In this document: positions 8,873 to 18,050 of the stretch, piece by piece
Numbering within the stretch: the stretch's first letter is position 1
How the letters are laid out: each line of letters opens with the position of its first letter
Source of the DNA: Phytopseudomonas daroniae
GTDB taxonomy: Bacteria > Pseudomonadota > Gammaproteobacteria > Pseudomonadales > Pseudomonadaceae
Assembly (NCBI RefSeq): GCF_004327285.1
Contig: NZ_QJUI01000005.1
Location: 207,792 to 271,791, forward strand
Direction: 5' to 3'
Length of the DNA: 64,000 nt
Notes under the pieces: model-generated
Database searches by the model: none
What the model was told of the DNA's origin: nothing
The model's input: the letters and a program-made list of their open reading frames with translations, nothing else
Position numbers and translations under genes: made by a program

Positions 8873-11800
8873 TGCAGTCGCGTGGTTTCTACGCACTGTG
8901 CATCGGCCATCCCATTGGCATCGTGCTGCTGGCCCTGGCGCTGGTGCTGTGTGGGGTGATCGCTTTCGTCCGCCTGCCGCTGGCGCCGCTGCCGGAGGTG
9001 GACGCGCCGACCATCGAGATTACCGCGCAGATGCCCGGTGCCAGCGCCGAGACCATGGCCTCGTCGGTGGCCACGCCACTGGAAGTGCAGCTCAGCGCCA
9101 TCCCCGGCGTCGACGACATGACTTCGACCAGTTCCCTGGGCCGCGTCGAGCTGGTGCTGCAATTCAACCTGGACAAGAACATCGATGCCGCCGCCCAGGA
9201 AGTCCAGGCGGCGATCAATGCGGCATCGTCGCGTCTGCCGGCGGATCTGCCGGAGTTGCCGGTGTGGCGCAAGATCAACCCGGCGGACACGCCTATCCTG
9301 ATCCTGGCAGTGACGTCGCCGACACTCTCGCCCTTCGAGGTCAGCGACCTCGCCGAGTCCGCCATCGCCCGCCAGCTCAGTCAGATCGAAGGCGTCGGCA
9401 TGATTCGTCTCAACGGCTTGCAGCGCCCGGCGATCCGCATCCAGGCGCGGCCGGAAGCGCTGGTGGCGGCCGGCGTCACTCTGGAGGATGTGCGCGCGGC
9501 GGTGCAGCGCTCCAGCGGCAACCGGCCCACCGGCGCCCTGGTCGGTGAGCATCGTCTGTCGACCCTGGACAGCAATGGCCAGCTGTTCGAGCCCGGCGAT
9601 TACGCTGACCTGATCGTCGCCTATCGCGGCGGTGCACCGGTGCGTCTGGGCGATGTGGCGCGTGTCGTGCCCGGTGCGGAGAATGCCTATACCCAGGCCA
9701 CGCCCAACGGCCAGCCGGGAGTCGCGGTGGTGGTTCGTCGCCAGCCAGGTGCCAACATCGTGGCCACGGCCGAGGCCGTGATCGCGGCGTTGCCCGAACT
9801 CACCGCAGGCTTGCCTGCGGATCTCGAGGTCTCGGTGCTCAATGACCGCACCCGTACCATCCGTGCCTCGTTGCACGAAGCGGAGCTGACCCTGCTGATC
9901 GCCGTGGTGCTGGTGATCGGCATCATGGCGCTGTTCCTGCGCCAGTGGTCGGCGATCCTGGTGGTGTTCTCGGTGCTGGCCACCTCGGTGATCGGCGCCT
10001 GCGCGGCCATGCTGCTGTTCGGCCTGTCGCTGAACAACCTCACCCTGGTGGCGATCATCGTTGCGGTGGGTTTCATCGTCGACGATGCCATCGTCGTCGT
10101 GGAAAACATCCACCGCCACCTGGAGCGCGGGGTGGGGCGGGTGCAGGCGGCACTCGACGGCGTCCGTGAAATCGGCTTCACCGTGGTCTCCATCAGCCTG
10201 TCGCTGGTGGCAGTGTTCATTCCGCTGTTCTTCATGAGTGGTTACGTCGGCCGACTGTTTCGCGAATTCGCCCTGGCCGCGACTTCGGCCATCCTGATTT
10301 CCGTGGTGGTCTGCCTGACCCTGGCGCCAGCCCTGGCCGCGCTGTTCATGCGCCCGCTGCCGGCTCACGCGGGGCCCGGCCCGGTGATGGGCAGGGTGCT
10401 GCGCGGCTACGAGCGAGCGCTGGTATGGGCACTGGATCACCCACGCGCCACGCTGAGCGCGTTCTTCGCCTGCATCGTCATCAGCGTGGGCGGCTTCGCG
10501 CTGATGCCCAAGGGCTTCTTCCCGCTGCAGGACACCGGCTTCATGAACGGTACGGTGCAGGCTTCGGCGGACATTTCCTATGAGGCCATGCGCGCCAAGA
10601 ATCGCCAGCTGGTGGATATCCTGCGCAATGACCCGGACGTCATCGCCTTCAACACCGACATCGGCAACGATGGCAGCTACAGCGTCGGTGGCCTGGCCGT
10701 GGTGCTCCGCGATCCGGGCGACCGCGACGTCACGGTGGAGCAGATCATCGACCGCCTGCGCCCGCAGTTCGCCGCCATTCCCGACCTGCGTGTGACCCTG
10801 CGTGCGGCCCAGGACATCAACCTCGGCTCGCGCGCCTCCCGTGCCCAGTACCAGTACGTGCTGCGCAGCCGCTCGCTGGAGGAGCTGGCCACCTGGACGC
10901 CGCAATTGACCGAGCGCCTGCAATCGCACCCGCTGTTCCGCGACGTCAACAACGACTTGCAGTTCGATGCTTCGCTGACCCCGGTGCGTATCGATCGCGA
11001 GGCCGCGGCACGGCACGGGTTTTCCGCCAGTGATGTCGACGATGCCCTCTACGACGCTTTCGGCCAGCGCCGCATCAACGAGATTCAGACCGCTGCCAAC
11101 CAGTACCAGGTGGTGCTCGAATTGAGCAGCAGCCAGCGTCAGCGGATACAGAGCCTGGAGCTGTTCCAGCTACGCTCGCCAAGTAGTGGACAACTGGTAC
11201 CCCTGAGCACCTTCGTCAGCGTTCAGGCGCAGCAGCCGGCGCCGGTCAGCATCAATCACAGCGGCATGCTGCCGTCGGCCAATCTGTCGTTCAACCTGGC
11301 TGCCGGCGTGGCCCTCGGTGATGCAGTGGCGGTGCTGCGCCAGATAGAGCAGGACATCGGCATGCCCACCAGCATCAGCGGCCGTTTCAGTGGCGCGGCC
11401 CAGGCCTTCCAGCAGACCCTGGCCTCGCAGCCGTTGTTGATCCTCGCCGCACTGGTGGCGGTGTACATCATCCTTGGCGTGCTCTACGAAAGTTTCGTGC
11501 ATCCGCTGACCATTCTCTCGACCATTCCCTCGGCGGGTATTGGTGCGCTGCTGCTGCTCTGGCTGTGGGGCCTGGATTTTTCCATCATGGCGCTGATCGG
11601 GCTGATCCTGCTGATCGGTATCGTCAAGAAGAACGGCATCCTGCTGGTCGACTTCGCCCTGCAGGCCCAGCGTCAGGGCATGACTCCGCGCGAGGCGATC
11701 CACCAGGCCTGCATGACCCGCTTCCGGCCGATCCTGATGACCACGCTGGCCGCCATGTTCGGTGCCGTGCCGCTGATGCTCGCCTTCGGCACCGGTGCCG

Positions 11801-11955
11801 AACTGCGCGAGCCCCTCGGGGTAGCGGTGGTCGGTGGCCTGCTGTTCAGCCAGTTGCTGACCCTGCTCACCACCCCGGTGGTGTACCTGACCCTGGATCG
11901 CTACCTGGCCAAGCGTCATCGGCACTCGCCTGCCACCGTGCAGGAGGCGCCATGA
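8872..11955 (+). CDS. RND multidrug efflux transporter (HAE1 family, MdtB/MdtC-like), 1027 aa
   Basis: Inner-membrane proton-driven drug exporter. It has the RND architecture: a TM1 segment (GIVLLALALVLCGVIAF), a large periplasmic loop beginning LAPLPEVDAPTIEI, TM2-6 with the proton-relay pair in VGFIVDDAIVVVENIHRH (TM4 Asp-Asp), a second periplasmic loop, and TM8-12 with GLILLIGIVKKNGILLVDF. Sequence around residues 25-110 is closer to MdtB/MdtC-type pumps than to MexB/MexF, which is an impression and not a computed result. It is the middle gene of a three-gene operon with 1-4-bp overlaps on both sides. Confidence 0.92.
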   Translation: MQSRGFYALCIGHPIGIVLLALALVLCGVIAFVRLPLAPLPEVDAPTIEITAQMPGASAETMASSVATPLEVQLSAIPGVDDMTSTSSLGRVELVLQFNLDKNIDAAAQEVQAAINAASSRLPADLPELPVWRKINPADTPILILAVTSPTLSPFEVSDLAESAIARQLSQIEGVGMIRLNGLQRPAIRIQARPEALVAAGVTLEDVRAAVQRSSGNRPTGALVGEHRLSTLDSNGQLFEPGDYADLIVAYRGGAPVRLGDVARVVPGAENAYTQATPNGQPGVAVVVRRQPGANIVATAEAVIAALPELTAGLPADLEVSVLNDRTRTIRASLHEAELTLLIAVVLVIGIMALFLRQWSAILVVFSVLATSVIGACAAMLLFGLSLNNLTLVAIIVAVGFIVDDAIVVVENIHRHLERGVGRVQAALDGVREIGFTVVSISLSLVAVFIPLFFMSGYVGRLFREFALAATSAILISVVVCLTLAPALAALFMRPLPAHAGPGPVMGRVLRGYERALVWALDHPRATLSAFFACIVISVGGFALMPKGFFPLQDTGFMNGTVQASADISYEAMRAKNRQLVDILRNDPDVIAFNTDIGNDGSYSVGGLAVVLRDPGDRDVTVEQIIDRLRPQFAAIPDLRVTLRAAQDINLGSRASRAQYQYVLRSRSLEELATWTPQLTERLQSHPLFRDVNNDLQFDASLTPVRIDREAAARHGFSASDVDDALYDAFGQRRINEIQTAANQYQVVLELSSSQRQRIQSLELFQLRSPSSGQLVPLSTFVSVQAQQPAPVSINHSGMLPSANLSFNLAAGVALGDAVAVLRQIEQDIGMPTSISGRFSGAAQAFQQTLASQPLLILAALVAVYIILGVLYESFVHPLTILSTIPSAGIGALLLLWLWGLDFSIMALIGLILLIGIVKKNGILLVDFALQAQRQGMTPREAIHQACMTRFRPILMTTLAAMFGAVPLMLAFGTGAELREPLGVAVVGGLLFSQLLTLLTTPVVYLTLDRYLAKRHRHSPATVQEAP

Positions 11956-13286
11956 GAAGGCCGTACCTGCTGCTCGCCCTGGCGCTGCTGTTGTCGGCCT
12001 GTGCCGGGCGCACGCCGCCGCCCGAGCCCGAGCTGCCGCCGGAAGCGCTGGCCGGGCTGCCGCTGGCCTGGTGGCAGAGCCTGGAAGATCCGGCGCTGAA
12101 CCAGCTGGTCGAACTGGCTCTGCGCGACAACCTTGACCTGGCCGCGGCGACCCAGCGCATTCGTGAACAACGCGCGTTGCGCCGCCAGGCATGGGGCGAC
12201 CGGCTTCCCAGCGTATATGCCACTGGCCGCCACGAGAAAGGGCGTAGCGCCAGCGACGGCCACGACGAGGACTATTTCTACGGTCTCGACCTGGCCTGGG
12301 AGCTCGACCTGTTCGGTCGCCTGAGCGCCATCGAAGGGGCCGCGGAGGCCAGCCTGCGGGCATCTGCCGCGGATTATCAGGCGCTGCGCGTCAGCCTGAT
12401 CGGCGAGGTCGCTGGTACTTACCTGCAGTACCGCCTGGCTCAGCGCGAAGAAGTGATCGCCCGGCAGGCTGCCGACAGCCAGGCGCAGATTGCCCGGATC
12501 ACCCGGGTTCGTTTCGACCAGGGCACTGCCAGCGGCTTCGACGTCGAGCGCCTCGATACCCAGCTCGCCATCACCCGCGCCGCCGTGCCTCAGGCCCGCG
12601 AACGTGCCGCTGCCGCACGCTACGAGCTGGCCTATCTGCTCAACGGCGAACAGGCAAGTATCGACGCGATTCTCGACCCTGAGGCGCTGTTCAGCGTACC
12701 GCGCGACGAGCAGTTGCTGCCTTTGCTGGAGCTACCCGCCAGCAGCTTGCGCGCCCGTGCCGATGTGCGTGCCGCCGAGCTGCGCCTGCTCGCTGCCGGT
12801 CATGAACTGGATGCCGCCAGGGCATTGCGTTATCCACAGCTGACGCTGGGCGCACTGGTGGGTTTCGAGCAGGGTGTTGGGGTGCCGGCCTGGACGCTCA
12901 GTGCCCAGGCGCTGCAACCGCTGTTCGACTTCGGCCGCATCCGCAGTGTCATCGAGGCCGGCGATGCGCGTCGCGAGCAAGCCTGGCTGGCCTATCAGAC
13001 GGCCCTGATCCAGGCCCTGCGCGAAACCCGCAGCGCCATTGCCCTGTATGCCCAGGGCCTGGAGCGCCAGCGCCTGCTCGATGGCGCTAGCCGTTCTGCG
13101 ACCAATGCCACCACACTGGCGCAGCGCCAATACGATGCAGGCACCGTATCACTGATCGAAGTGCTGGATGCCCAGCGCACCGAATTCGACACCCAGCTCG
13201 AACAGCAACGCGCCGCCACCGACGTGGCACTGCGCTGGGTCGAGATCTACCGCACCCTGGGGCTGGCGCCACGCGTGGCGGATTGA
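11952..13286 (+). CDS. RND efflux outer-membrane channel lipoprotein (OprM/NodT family), 444 aa
   Basis: TolC-like outer-membrane factor completing the tripartite pump. The start ATG at 11952 overlaps the pump stop codon (ATGA); the frame is open further upstream, but only this start gives a signal sequence. Residues 1-18 form a lipoprotein signal with lipobox LSAC. The two repeated TolC-type halves each have long helices (LALRDNLDLAAATQRIREQ; LRARADVRAAELRLLAAGHELDAARALRYPQL). Overall length and the PxLxL-type segment PQLTLGALVGF fit OprM-like proteins. It is followed by a repeat-filled gap. Confidence 0.91.
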   Translation: MRRPYLLLALALLLSACAGRTPPPEPELPPEALAGLPLAWWQSLEDPALNQLVELALRDNLDLAAATQRIREQRALRRQAWGDRLPSVYATGRHEKGRSASDGHDEDYFYGLDLAWELDLFGRLSAIEGAAEASLRASAADYQALRVSLIGEVAGTYLQYRLAQREEVIARQAADSQAQIARITRVRFDQGTASGFDVERLDTQLAITRAAVPQARERAAAARYELAYLLNGEQASIDAILDPEALFSVPRDEQLLPLLELPASSLRARADVRAAELRLLAAGHELDAARALRYPQLTLGALVGFEQGVGVPAWTLSAQALQPLFDFGRIRSVIEAGDARREQAWLAYQTALIQALRETRSAIALYAQGLERQRLLDGASRSATNATTLAQRQYDAGTVSLIEVLDAQRTEFDTQLEQQRAATDVALRWVEIYRTLGLAPRVAD

Positions 13287-13444
13287 GGTTTCAGGGGGAA
13301 CTCGGTCGGCCCGCAAGCCGGCGTTCCCGCTCTTGGAGCGGGCTCATGATTGCGCGAGCCAGGCTTTTTCCATTCCGATCGTGATCACCGGGACAAGGCG
13401 TTAGCGGTCGTTCGAAATGTTGTATCGGATGCGCCGGCCAAATG

Positions 13445-13592
13445 TCGGATTACGCTTCGCTAATCCAACCTACGGGGCTGAAGCAGCCGTAGGGTGGATG
13501 ACGCTTTTTTCATCCACCATTGCGATTGCAGAGTGGTGGACAGATCGGGCCGCGTAGGCAAGCGTCGGCTACGCGCCCCGATCCACCCTACG
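13445..13592. repeat. Two adjacent palindromic repeats in a 360-bp gene-free gap (copy 2)
   Basis: 13488-13592 begins CGTAGGGTGGATGACGC and ends GATCCACCCTACG, matching the element at 848-938. Just before it, 13445-13475 reads GGATTACGCTTCGCTAATCC followed by AACCTACGG, a smaller hairpin of a related type. The gap 13287-13647 holds these repeats, a further GCTCTTGGAGCGGGC-like stem near 13330, and no credible gene. Confidence 0.82.
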
Positions 13593-13647
13593 ACCGGCTG
13601 CTTCCGCCTTTTTATGCGTCGTACATGGCGGCGGTGCAGCGATCGGC

Positions 13648-14040
13648 TCAGGCCTTGGCAGTCGCTGGCGCGATAGGAAAGCGCTGGTTGAGCACTTCGA
13701 GCAGGCGCTCGTGATAGATGGGCTTGGGCAGAAAATCGATGACCTGCAAAGGCAGCAGGCTGATCACATCATTCATGTCGGCATGGCCGGACATGACGAT
13801 AACCGGCAGCGAGGCATGCAGCGGATTGGCCCGCAGATCCTGGATCAGGCGCAGGCCACTCTCGTCCGGCATGCGCAGGTCGGTGATCACCAGGGCGATG
13901 GCTGGGCACGTCTGCAGGCACAGCATGGCTGCGCTGACGCTATTGGCGCAATGACACTGAAACCCTGCCCCTTCGAGCAACTCGCCGAGTTCCTCGAGGG
14001 CTTCGGTTTCATCGTCTACCAATAAGATATGTTGGCGCAT
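13648..14040 (-). CDS. Stand-alone response-regulator receiver protein, 130 aa
   Basis: A CheY-like receiver with no output domain. The acidic pair is in LLVDDE (residues 7-10), the phospho-acceptor Asp in VITDLRMPDESG (about 55), the conserved Ser/Thr in VMSGHAD, and the Lys in FLPKPIYHE (about 106). It sits directly downstream of flp on the same strand (18-bp gap), so it may be co-expressed with the pilin. It could be a phosphorylation target or sink of PprA, the hybrid-less PAS kinase at the other end of this locus, or of an outside kinase (inference). The P. aeruginosa locus, as I remember it, has a different gene at this end. Confidence 0.88.
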   Translation of the reverse strand: MRQHILLVDDETEALEELGELLEGAGFQCHCANSVSAAMLCLQTCPAIALVITDLRMPDESGLRLIQDLRANPLHASLPVIVMSGHADMNDVISLLPLQVIDFLPKPIYHERLLEVLNQRFPIAPATAKA

Positions 14041-14058
14041 AAATTTTTATTAAAGAGT

Positions 14059-14250
14059 TTATTCACCAATAGCTAAGGCGTCGCGGATGTTTTCAAAAAT
14101 TAGCACGATGTTGTCACCAACCGCTCCAGCTGCAGTTACGATAACAACAGCAATCAGTGCCGCAATAATCGAATATTCAATAGCCGACGCGCCCTCTTCA
14201 CGGGCAAAGAAATCGCGAACTTTTTCGCGGAGCATAATAGGTTTGTTCAT
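14059..14250 (-). CDS. flp: Flp-type pilin (type IVb), 63 aa
   Basis: Major subunit of the Flp/Tad pilus. A short basic leader (MNKPIMLREKVRDFFAREEG) ends at the processing site G/ASAIEYS, with the Glu+5 and Tyr+6 pair diagnostic of Flp pilins, and is followed by one hydrophobic helix (IIAALIAVVIVTAAGAV) and a short polar tail. FppA (23802-24278) would cleave it. The ribosome site AGAGGAAG precedes the ATG at 14250. It is transcribed divergently from the rcp-tad operon, as in P. aeruginosa. Confidence 0.95.
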   Translation of the reverse strand: MNKPIMLREKVRDFFAREEGASAIEYSIIAALIAVVIVTAAGAVGDNIVLIFENIRDALAIGE

Positions 14251-14378
14251 GGTGATACTTCCTCTGTATCCGTGCAGGCAGAGCGCCTGTAGGTGTGGCT
14301 TTCAGTGGGAAGTGTAGGGAGGGTGTGAGCCGGTTCGCAAACTTACCTTGGTATTACATAGAAAGTATTATTCACAAT

Positions 14379-14400
14379 TATAGGTGCCCGACTACCTATA
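14379..14400. promoter_or_regulatory. Divergent flp/rcpC control region with inverted repeat TATAGGT-N8-ACCTATA
   Basis: The 397-bp gap between flp and rcpC (14251-14647) is clearly AT-richer than the genes and has no ORF of substance. A perfect 7-bp inverted repeat with an 8-bp spacer sits about 130 bp from flp and 250 bp from rcpC. Its placement between divergent pilus promoters makes it a candidate binding site, perhaps for PprB (inference). Confidence 0.4.
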
Positions 14401-14647
14401 AAGTTCAGGGTATTAGCCGATAAAGAGTATTGTTGCGGCAGAGTGCTTTGTTTACCATGCGCGACGAATGGTTAGGTCGCTTAGCGATGACGCGGCCTAT
14501 TCATTTTGGTTCCCGGCTAAAGATGGCTAGCCTGAAATAATCCGTCGATGAAGTGTTTTGTGTTTTTGTCGCGGGTCTCTATAAGTAAATAAAGTAAATA
14601 TCCATTACCGGCGTTTGCAGTTATATGGCTACAGGGAGTGTGTTGTC

Positions 14648-15604
14648 ATGAATAGCCGATTGACGTTGGTGCTGGCCGGGGTTCTTCTGGTCGGTGCGGT
14701 AGTCACGGGTTACTGGGGGCTGAGCCTGAGTCGAGAGCCGGTTGCCCGCTCCCCGGTACCGGTGGATTCTGTTACTCCCGACACTGTTGCCGCGCCCGCT
14801 ACGATCAGGGAACAGGTGATCAGCGAAGTCGACGAGCAGCGGCGCACCGATGTCGTGGTGCTGGCGCGTTCGGTTCGGCCGCTGGTTCCCATCAGCCGTG
14901 AAGACCTTGCCGTCGAGCGCTTGCTCATCGCCCCCCCTGGTAGCTTCTCCAATCCCGATGAGCTGGTCGGTCGCACCCTGTGGCGCGAGACGCCAGCGGG
15001 TAGCGTTCTGAATCAGGCGACTTTCGAGATGGGCGGCCCGCTGGCGCGGATGATTCGTCCACAGGAGCGCGCCATTGCCGTGGCGGTGGATGAGGTAATC
15101 GGCGGCGGCGGCCATCTGAGCCCTGGCGATTATGTGGATGTGCTGTTGTATCTGCGCCAGGACGAAAAGAACCGCGACCAGACCGCCCAGGTGCTGATCC
15201 CGGCCTTGCGCCTGCTCAGCGTTGGCGATGAACTGGGGGCGACCAATCAGGGCGAAGCCGCACGGCCAGCGGGTGAGCCGGATGACGATAAGCGCCGTCG
15301 ACGCAGCGTTGCCAGCACCGCCGTTCTGGCAGTGCCCGAAGCACTACTCACTCGTTTCATGCTGGCGGCCCAGGTCGGCAGCCTGCGTCTGGCGGTACGC
15401 AGTGTCGATGAAAAACTGCTGGCGGGTTATTACGCCGGGAATGCGCTGAAGGTGGATATCGAAGAAGCCCAGCGGCAGCTGTTCCAGTTCGAGAAGCTGG
15501 CGCTGCGGGGTACGCCTCCACGGCCGCAGCCTGGCTTGGTTCAGCGCGCGCCGGCCGGTATTCAGGTGTATCGCGGTAATGACGTCACTCGGCAAAACCC
15601 CTGA
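14648..15604 (+). CDS. rcpC: RcpC/CpaB, Flp pilus assembly protein
   Basis: Periplasmic, inner-membrane-anchored component of the Flp/Tad machine thought to work with the secretin. The start is placed at the ATG at 14648 behind GGGAGTG; the ORF extends 33 bp further upstream without a good site. An N-terminal signal-anchor (LTLVLAGVLLVGAVVTGYWGL) precedes a SAF domain (VVLARSVRPLVPISREDLAVERL) and the CpaB C-terminal domain (ERAIAVAVDEVIGGGGHLSPGDYVDVLLYL). A basic KRRRR stretch lies near residue 225. It is the first gene of the rcpCA-tadZABCD operon. Confidence 0.92.
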   Translation: MNSRLTLVLAGVLLVGAVVTGYWGLSLSREPVARSPVPVDSVTPDTVAAPATIREQVISEVDEQRRTDVVVLARSVRPLVPISREDLAVERLLIAPPGSFSNPDELVGRTLWRETPAGSVLNQATFEMGGPLARMIRPQERAIAVAVDEVIGGGGHLSPGDYVDVLLYLRQDEKNRDQTAQVLIPALRLLSVGDELGATNQGEAARPAGEPDDDKRRRRSVASTAVLAVPEALLTRFMLAAQVGSLRLAVRSVDEKLLAGYYAGNALKVDIEEAQRQLFQFEKLALRGTPPRPQPGLVQRAPAGIQVYRGNDVTRQNP

Positions 15605-15623
15605 CCGGCAAGGATGCACAACC

Positions 15624-16871
15624 ATGAACAATGCCAAACGTAGTCCGCGTCCATCGCGCCTGGCAATTTGCCTGATGGCGACCGCGTTGCTGATGCCCTC
15701 GGCGGTATTCGCTTCGTGCGCGGGCCTGGAACCGGTACCGGCCGTGATGGAGGTGACCCAGGGCATGCAGCGCGAGTTGCGCTACCCGGTGCCCATCGTG
15801 CGCCTGGCGGTGGGCGATCCGACGGTGGCCGATGTCACCCTCAATACCAAAGACAGCTTTCTGCTGATGGGCAAGAAGGGTGGTGCCACCAGCCTGATGG
15901 TGTGGACGCGCTGCGACCGCGAACCGCGGCAGAGCATGGTGTTCGTAGAGGGCGCGGCGACTGCAGCGGTGGCCGCGCCAGTGGTGCCCTACGATCAGGA
16001 AGTGCTGCCAAGCCAGGTGCAGACCGATATTCGTTTCGTCGAGATCAGGCGCAGCAAGCTTCGGGAAATGGGGGTAAGAATCTTCGGCACGGCCTCGAAC
16101 AATTTCCTGTTCGGCTCTCCCGGCACCGCGCCTGGCACTGTTCCAGTCGGTGGCGTTGGTGGGGTCGGGCCGGGCGCTCCCTTCCCTACGTCCGATACGG
16201 GGTTCAATATCCTCTGGGGCGGTGGCAGCAGCAAGTTCCTGCTGGGCCTGGATGCACTGGAGGGCAGCGGCTTTGCCTATACCCTTGCCAAGCCCAGCCT
16301 GGTGGCGTTGAACGGACAGAGCGCAACCTTCCTGGCGGGCGGCGAATTCCCGGTACCGGTGCCCAGCAGCGGCAGCGACTCGATTTCCATCGAGTACAAG
16401 GAGTTCGGTGTGCGCCTGACCCTCACACCGACCGTGGTGGGGCGCAACCGCATCAACCTCAAGGTCGCGCCGGAGGTCAGCGAGCTGGACTTCAGCGCGG
16501 GCATCACCATCGCCGGCACCCAGGTGCCGGCGCTCAATGTGCGGCGTACCGATACCAGCGTGTCACTGGCCGATGGCGAGAGTTTCGTCATCAGTGGGTT
16601 GATGTCGTCCAGCAATAATTCTGCTGTGGATAAGTTGCCCTTCCTTGGCAACCTTCCGGTCATCGGCGCATTTTTCCGCAACTCAAGCATCAACAGTGAA
16701 GAGCGTGAGCTGCTGATGGTGGTCACTCCGCGTCTGGTACAGCCATTGGCGGCCAATGCCGACCTGCCGCCGCTGCCGGGTGAGGGGTTCCGCAACTATG
16801 ATCCCGGCGTTTTCAGGCAGCTATTCATGGAAAACGGCAATTTCGATCGGTTAGACGGACTGTCGCGCTAG
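15624..16871 (+). CDS. rcpA: RcpA/CpaC, Flp pilus outer-membrane secretin
   Basis: Forms the outer-membrane channel of the Flp pilus. The start ATG at 15624 follows AAGGATGCAC; the ORF opens upstream at 15579 inside rcpC. A signal peptide (RLAICLMATALLMPSAVFA) is followed by an N-terminal CpaC domain (QRELRYPVPIVRLAVGDPTVADVTL) and the secretin domain, with the hallmark YKEFGVRLTLTPTV and the terminal VDKLPFLGNLPVIGAFFRN...ERELLMVVTPRLV. A glycine/proline-rich insert (residues about 170-195) separates the two. Length 415 aa is normal for the short Tad secretins. Confidence 0.95.
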   Translation: MNNAKRSPRPSRLAICLMATALLMPSAVFASCAGLEPVPAVMEVTQGMQRELRYPVPIVRLAVGDPTVADVTLNTKDSFLLMGKKGGATSLMVWTRCDREPRQSMVFVEGAATAAVAAPVVPYDQEVLPSQVQTDIRFVEIRRSKLREMGVRIFGTASNNFLFGSPGTAPGTVPVGGVGGVGPGAPFPTSDTGFNILWGGGSSKFLLGLDALEGSGFAYTLAKPSLVALNGQSATFLAGGEFPVPVPSSGSDSISIEYKEFGVRLTLTPTVVGRNRINLKVAPEVSELDFSAGITIAGTQVPALNVRRTDTSVSLADGESFVISGLMSSSNNSAVDKLPFLGNLPVIGAFFRNSSINSEERELLMVVTPRLVQPLAANADLPPLPGEGFRNYDPGVFRQLFMENGNFDRLDGLSR

Positions 16872-16880
16872 GGAGTGGGC

Positions 16881-18050
16881 ATGGAACAGATTTTTCTGGC
16901 GCAGACTCGCCGCAAGCAGGATCTCGATTGGCTGCAGGCCGCATTGGCCGGTCAGGGCCAGGTGCTCAACGTGGGCGAGACCCTGGATGACGTGCTGGGG
17001 TTGATGGATATGACCGGCAGTTCCCTGGTGTTCGTCGGCCTCTGCCGCGAGAGCCAGGGTAACCAGAGCGCATTGATCGAAGCGCTGCTCGACGTGCGGC
17101 CGATGGTGGTGGTGGTCGCTCTCGGCGATGGCATGGATAACCAGCTGGTGCTCAACGCCATGCGTGCCGGAGCCCGCGACTTCATCGCCTACGGTTCGCG
17201 CAGTAGCGAAGTGCTGGGCCTGGTGCGGCGCCTGACCCAGCGCTTGCCGCAACTGCCGCCCTCGCGTGAACAGGGAGATCTGACTCTGTTCTATGGAACG
17301 CAGCCCGATGCGGATGCCGCTCTGCTGGCCGGGCATCTGGCTCTGCAATTCCAGGCTCGTGGTCAGCGCACACTGCTGATCGACCTGGGTGTGCCGCAGG
17401 GCGAAAGCCTGGAGCTTTTCGCTCTGGAGGCCTCATTCTTTTTCGGTGATGCGTTGCGCAACATCAGGCGACTCGATTCGAACCTGATCGAGAGCGCCTT
17501 CACCAGCCATCCCGACGGTTTGCGTATATTGGCCCAGGGGTCGGAAGACGACGCGCTCGCACTGTTCAGCCTGGGCGAGCTATTTCTGCTGATGGGAAGC
17601 CTGCGGCAGAACTTCGAGCACGTGGTCGTCAACCTGTGCGGGCAGCCAGACAGCGACGCTCTGCGCTCTTTCATCGCCCAGGGCCAGTACCTGCTGTGGT
17701 GTGTGGATCAGAGTGTGCCTAACTGCCGGCGTAACATGGAGCGACTGGCGTCGTGGCGCAACAAGGGGGTGAAACTCGATCATGCCCGGTTGCTGGTCGA
17801 TCGCTATCAGTCCTCCGTTGCACCCAGTCTGCAGGAGCTGGCACGTACCCTGGAGCTACCACTCGGGATCGGCTTGCCCCTGAGTCCGGTGACTCGCCTC
17901 AAGGGTAAGAACCAGGCGCGTTCGCTGTATCAGACAGCCCCTCGCGATACCCTTACCCAGGGCTTGTTGCATCTGGCCGACCAGATTCTGCAGCACCGGC
18001 GGCGTTCGCCAGGTTCCTGGTGGAAGCGTGTGCTGAGGGTCGGCTCATGA
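16881..18050 (+). CDS. tadZ: TadZ/CpaE-like pilus assembly ATPase-like protein
   Basis: Localises the Tad machine at the cell pole in studied species. The start is set at ATG 16881 because GGGAG lies five bases before it; a GTG at 16875 is in frame. An N-terminal receiver-like domain lacking a clear phosphorylation site (about 1-125; LVLNAMRAGARDFI) is followed by a ParA/MinD-like domain in which Walker A is degenerate (YGTQPDADAALLAGHLAL; no GK[T/S]), as in many atypical TadZ proteins. The stop overlaps the tadA start (ATGA). Confidence 0.88.
   Translation: MEQIFLAQTRRKQDLDWLQAALAGQGQVLNVGETLDDVLGLMDMTGSSLVFVGLCRESQGNQSALIEALLDVRPMVVVVALGDGMDNQLVLNAMRAGARDFIAYGSRSSEVLGLVRRLTQRLPQLPPSREQGDLTLFYGTQPDADAALLAGHLALQFQARGQRTLLIDLGVPQGESLELFALEASFFFGDALRNIRRLDSNLIESAFTSHPDGLRILAQGSEDDALALFSLGELFLLMGSLRQNFEHVVVNLCGQPDSDALRSFIAQGQYLLWCVDQSVPNCRRNMERLASWRNKGVKLDHARLLVDRYQSSVAPSLQELARTLELPLGIGLPLSPVTRLKGKNQARSLYQTAPRDTLTQGLLHLADQILQHRRRSPGSWWKRVLRVGS

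Noticed and set aside
8779..11016. Long minus-strand ORF (745 codons) opposite the RND pump gene
   Set aside because: Its product is rich in His, Arg, Gln and Asp with no fold signal, typical of the antisense frame of a GC-rich gene; the plus strand has clear RND motifs.
11565..13286. Upstream start for the outer-membrane channel gene, making a 573-aa protein
   Set aside because: The first 129 codons lie inside the pump gene in another frame; ATG 11952 gives a lipoprotein signal with LSAC and overlaps the pump stop.
17182..17436. Apparent degenerate Walker A in TadZ taken as a broken gene
   Set aside because: Many TadZ proteins have atypical or missing P-loops; the frame is intact and overlaps tadA normally.
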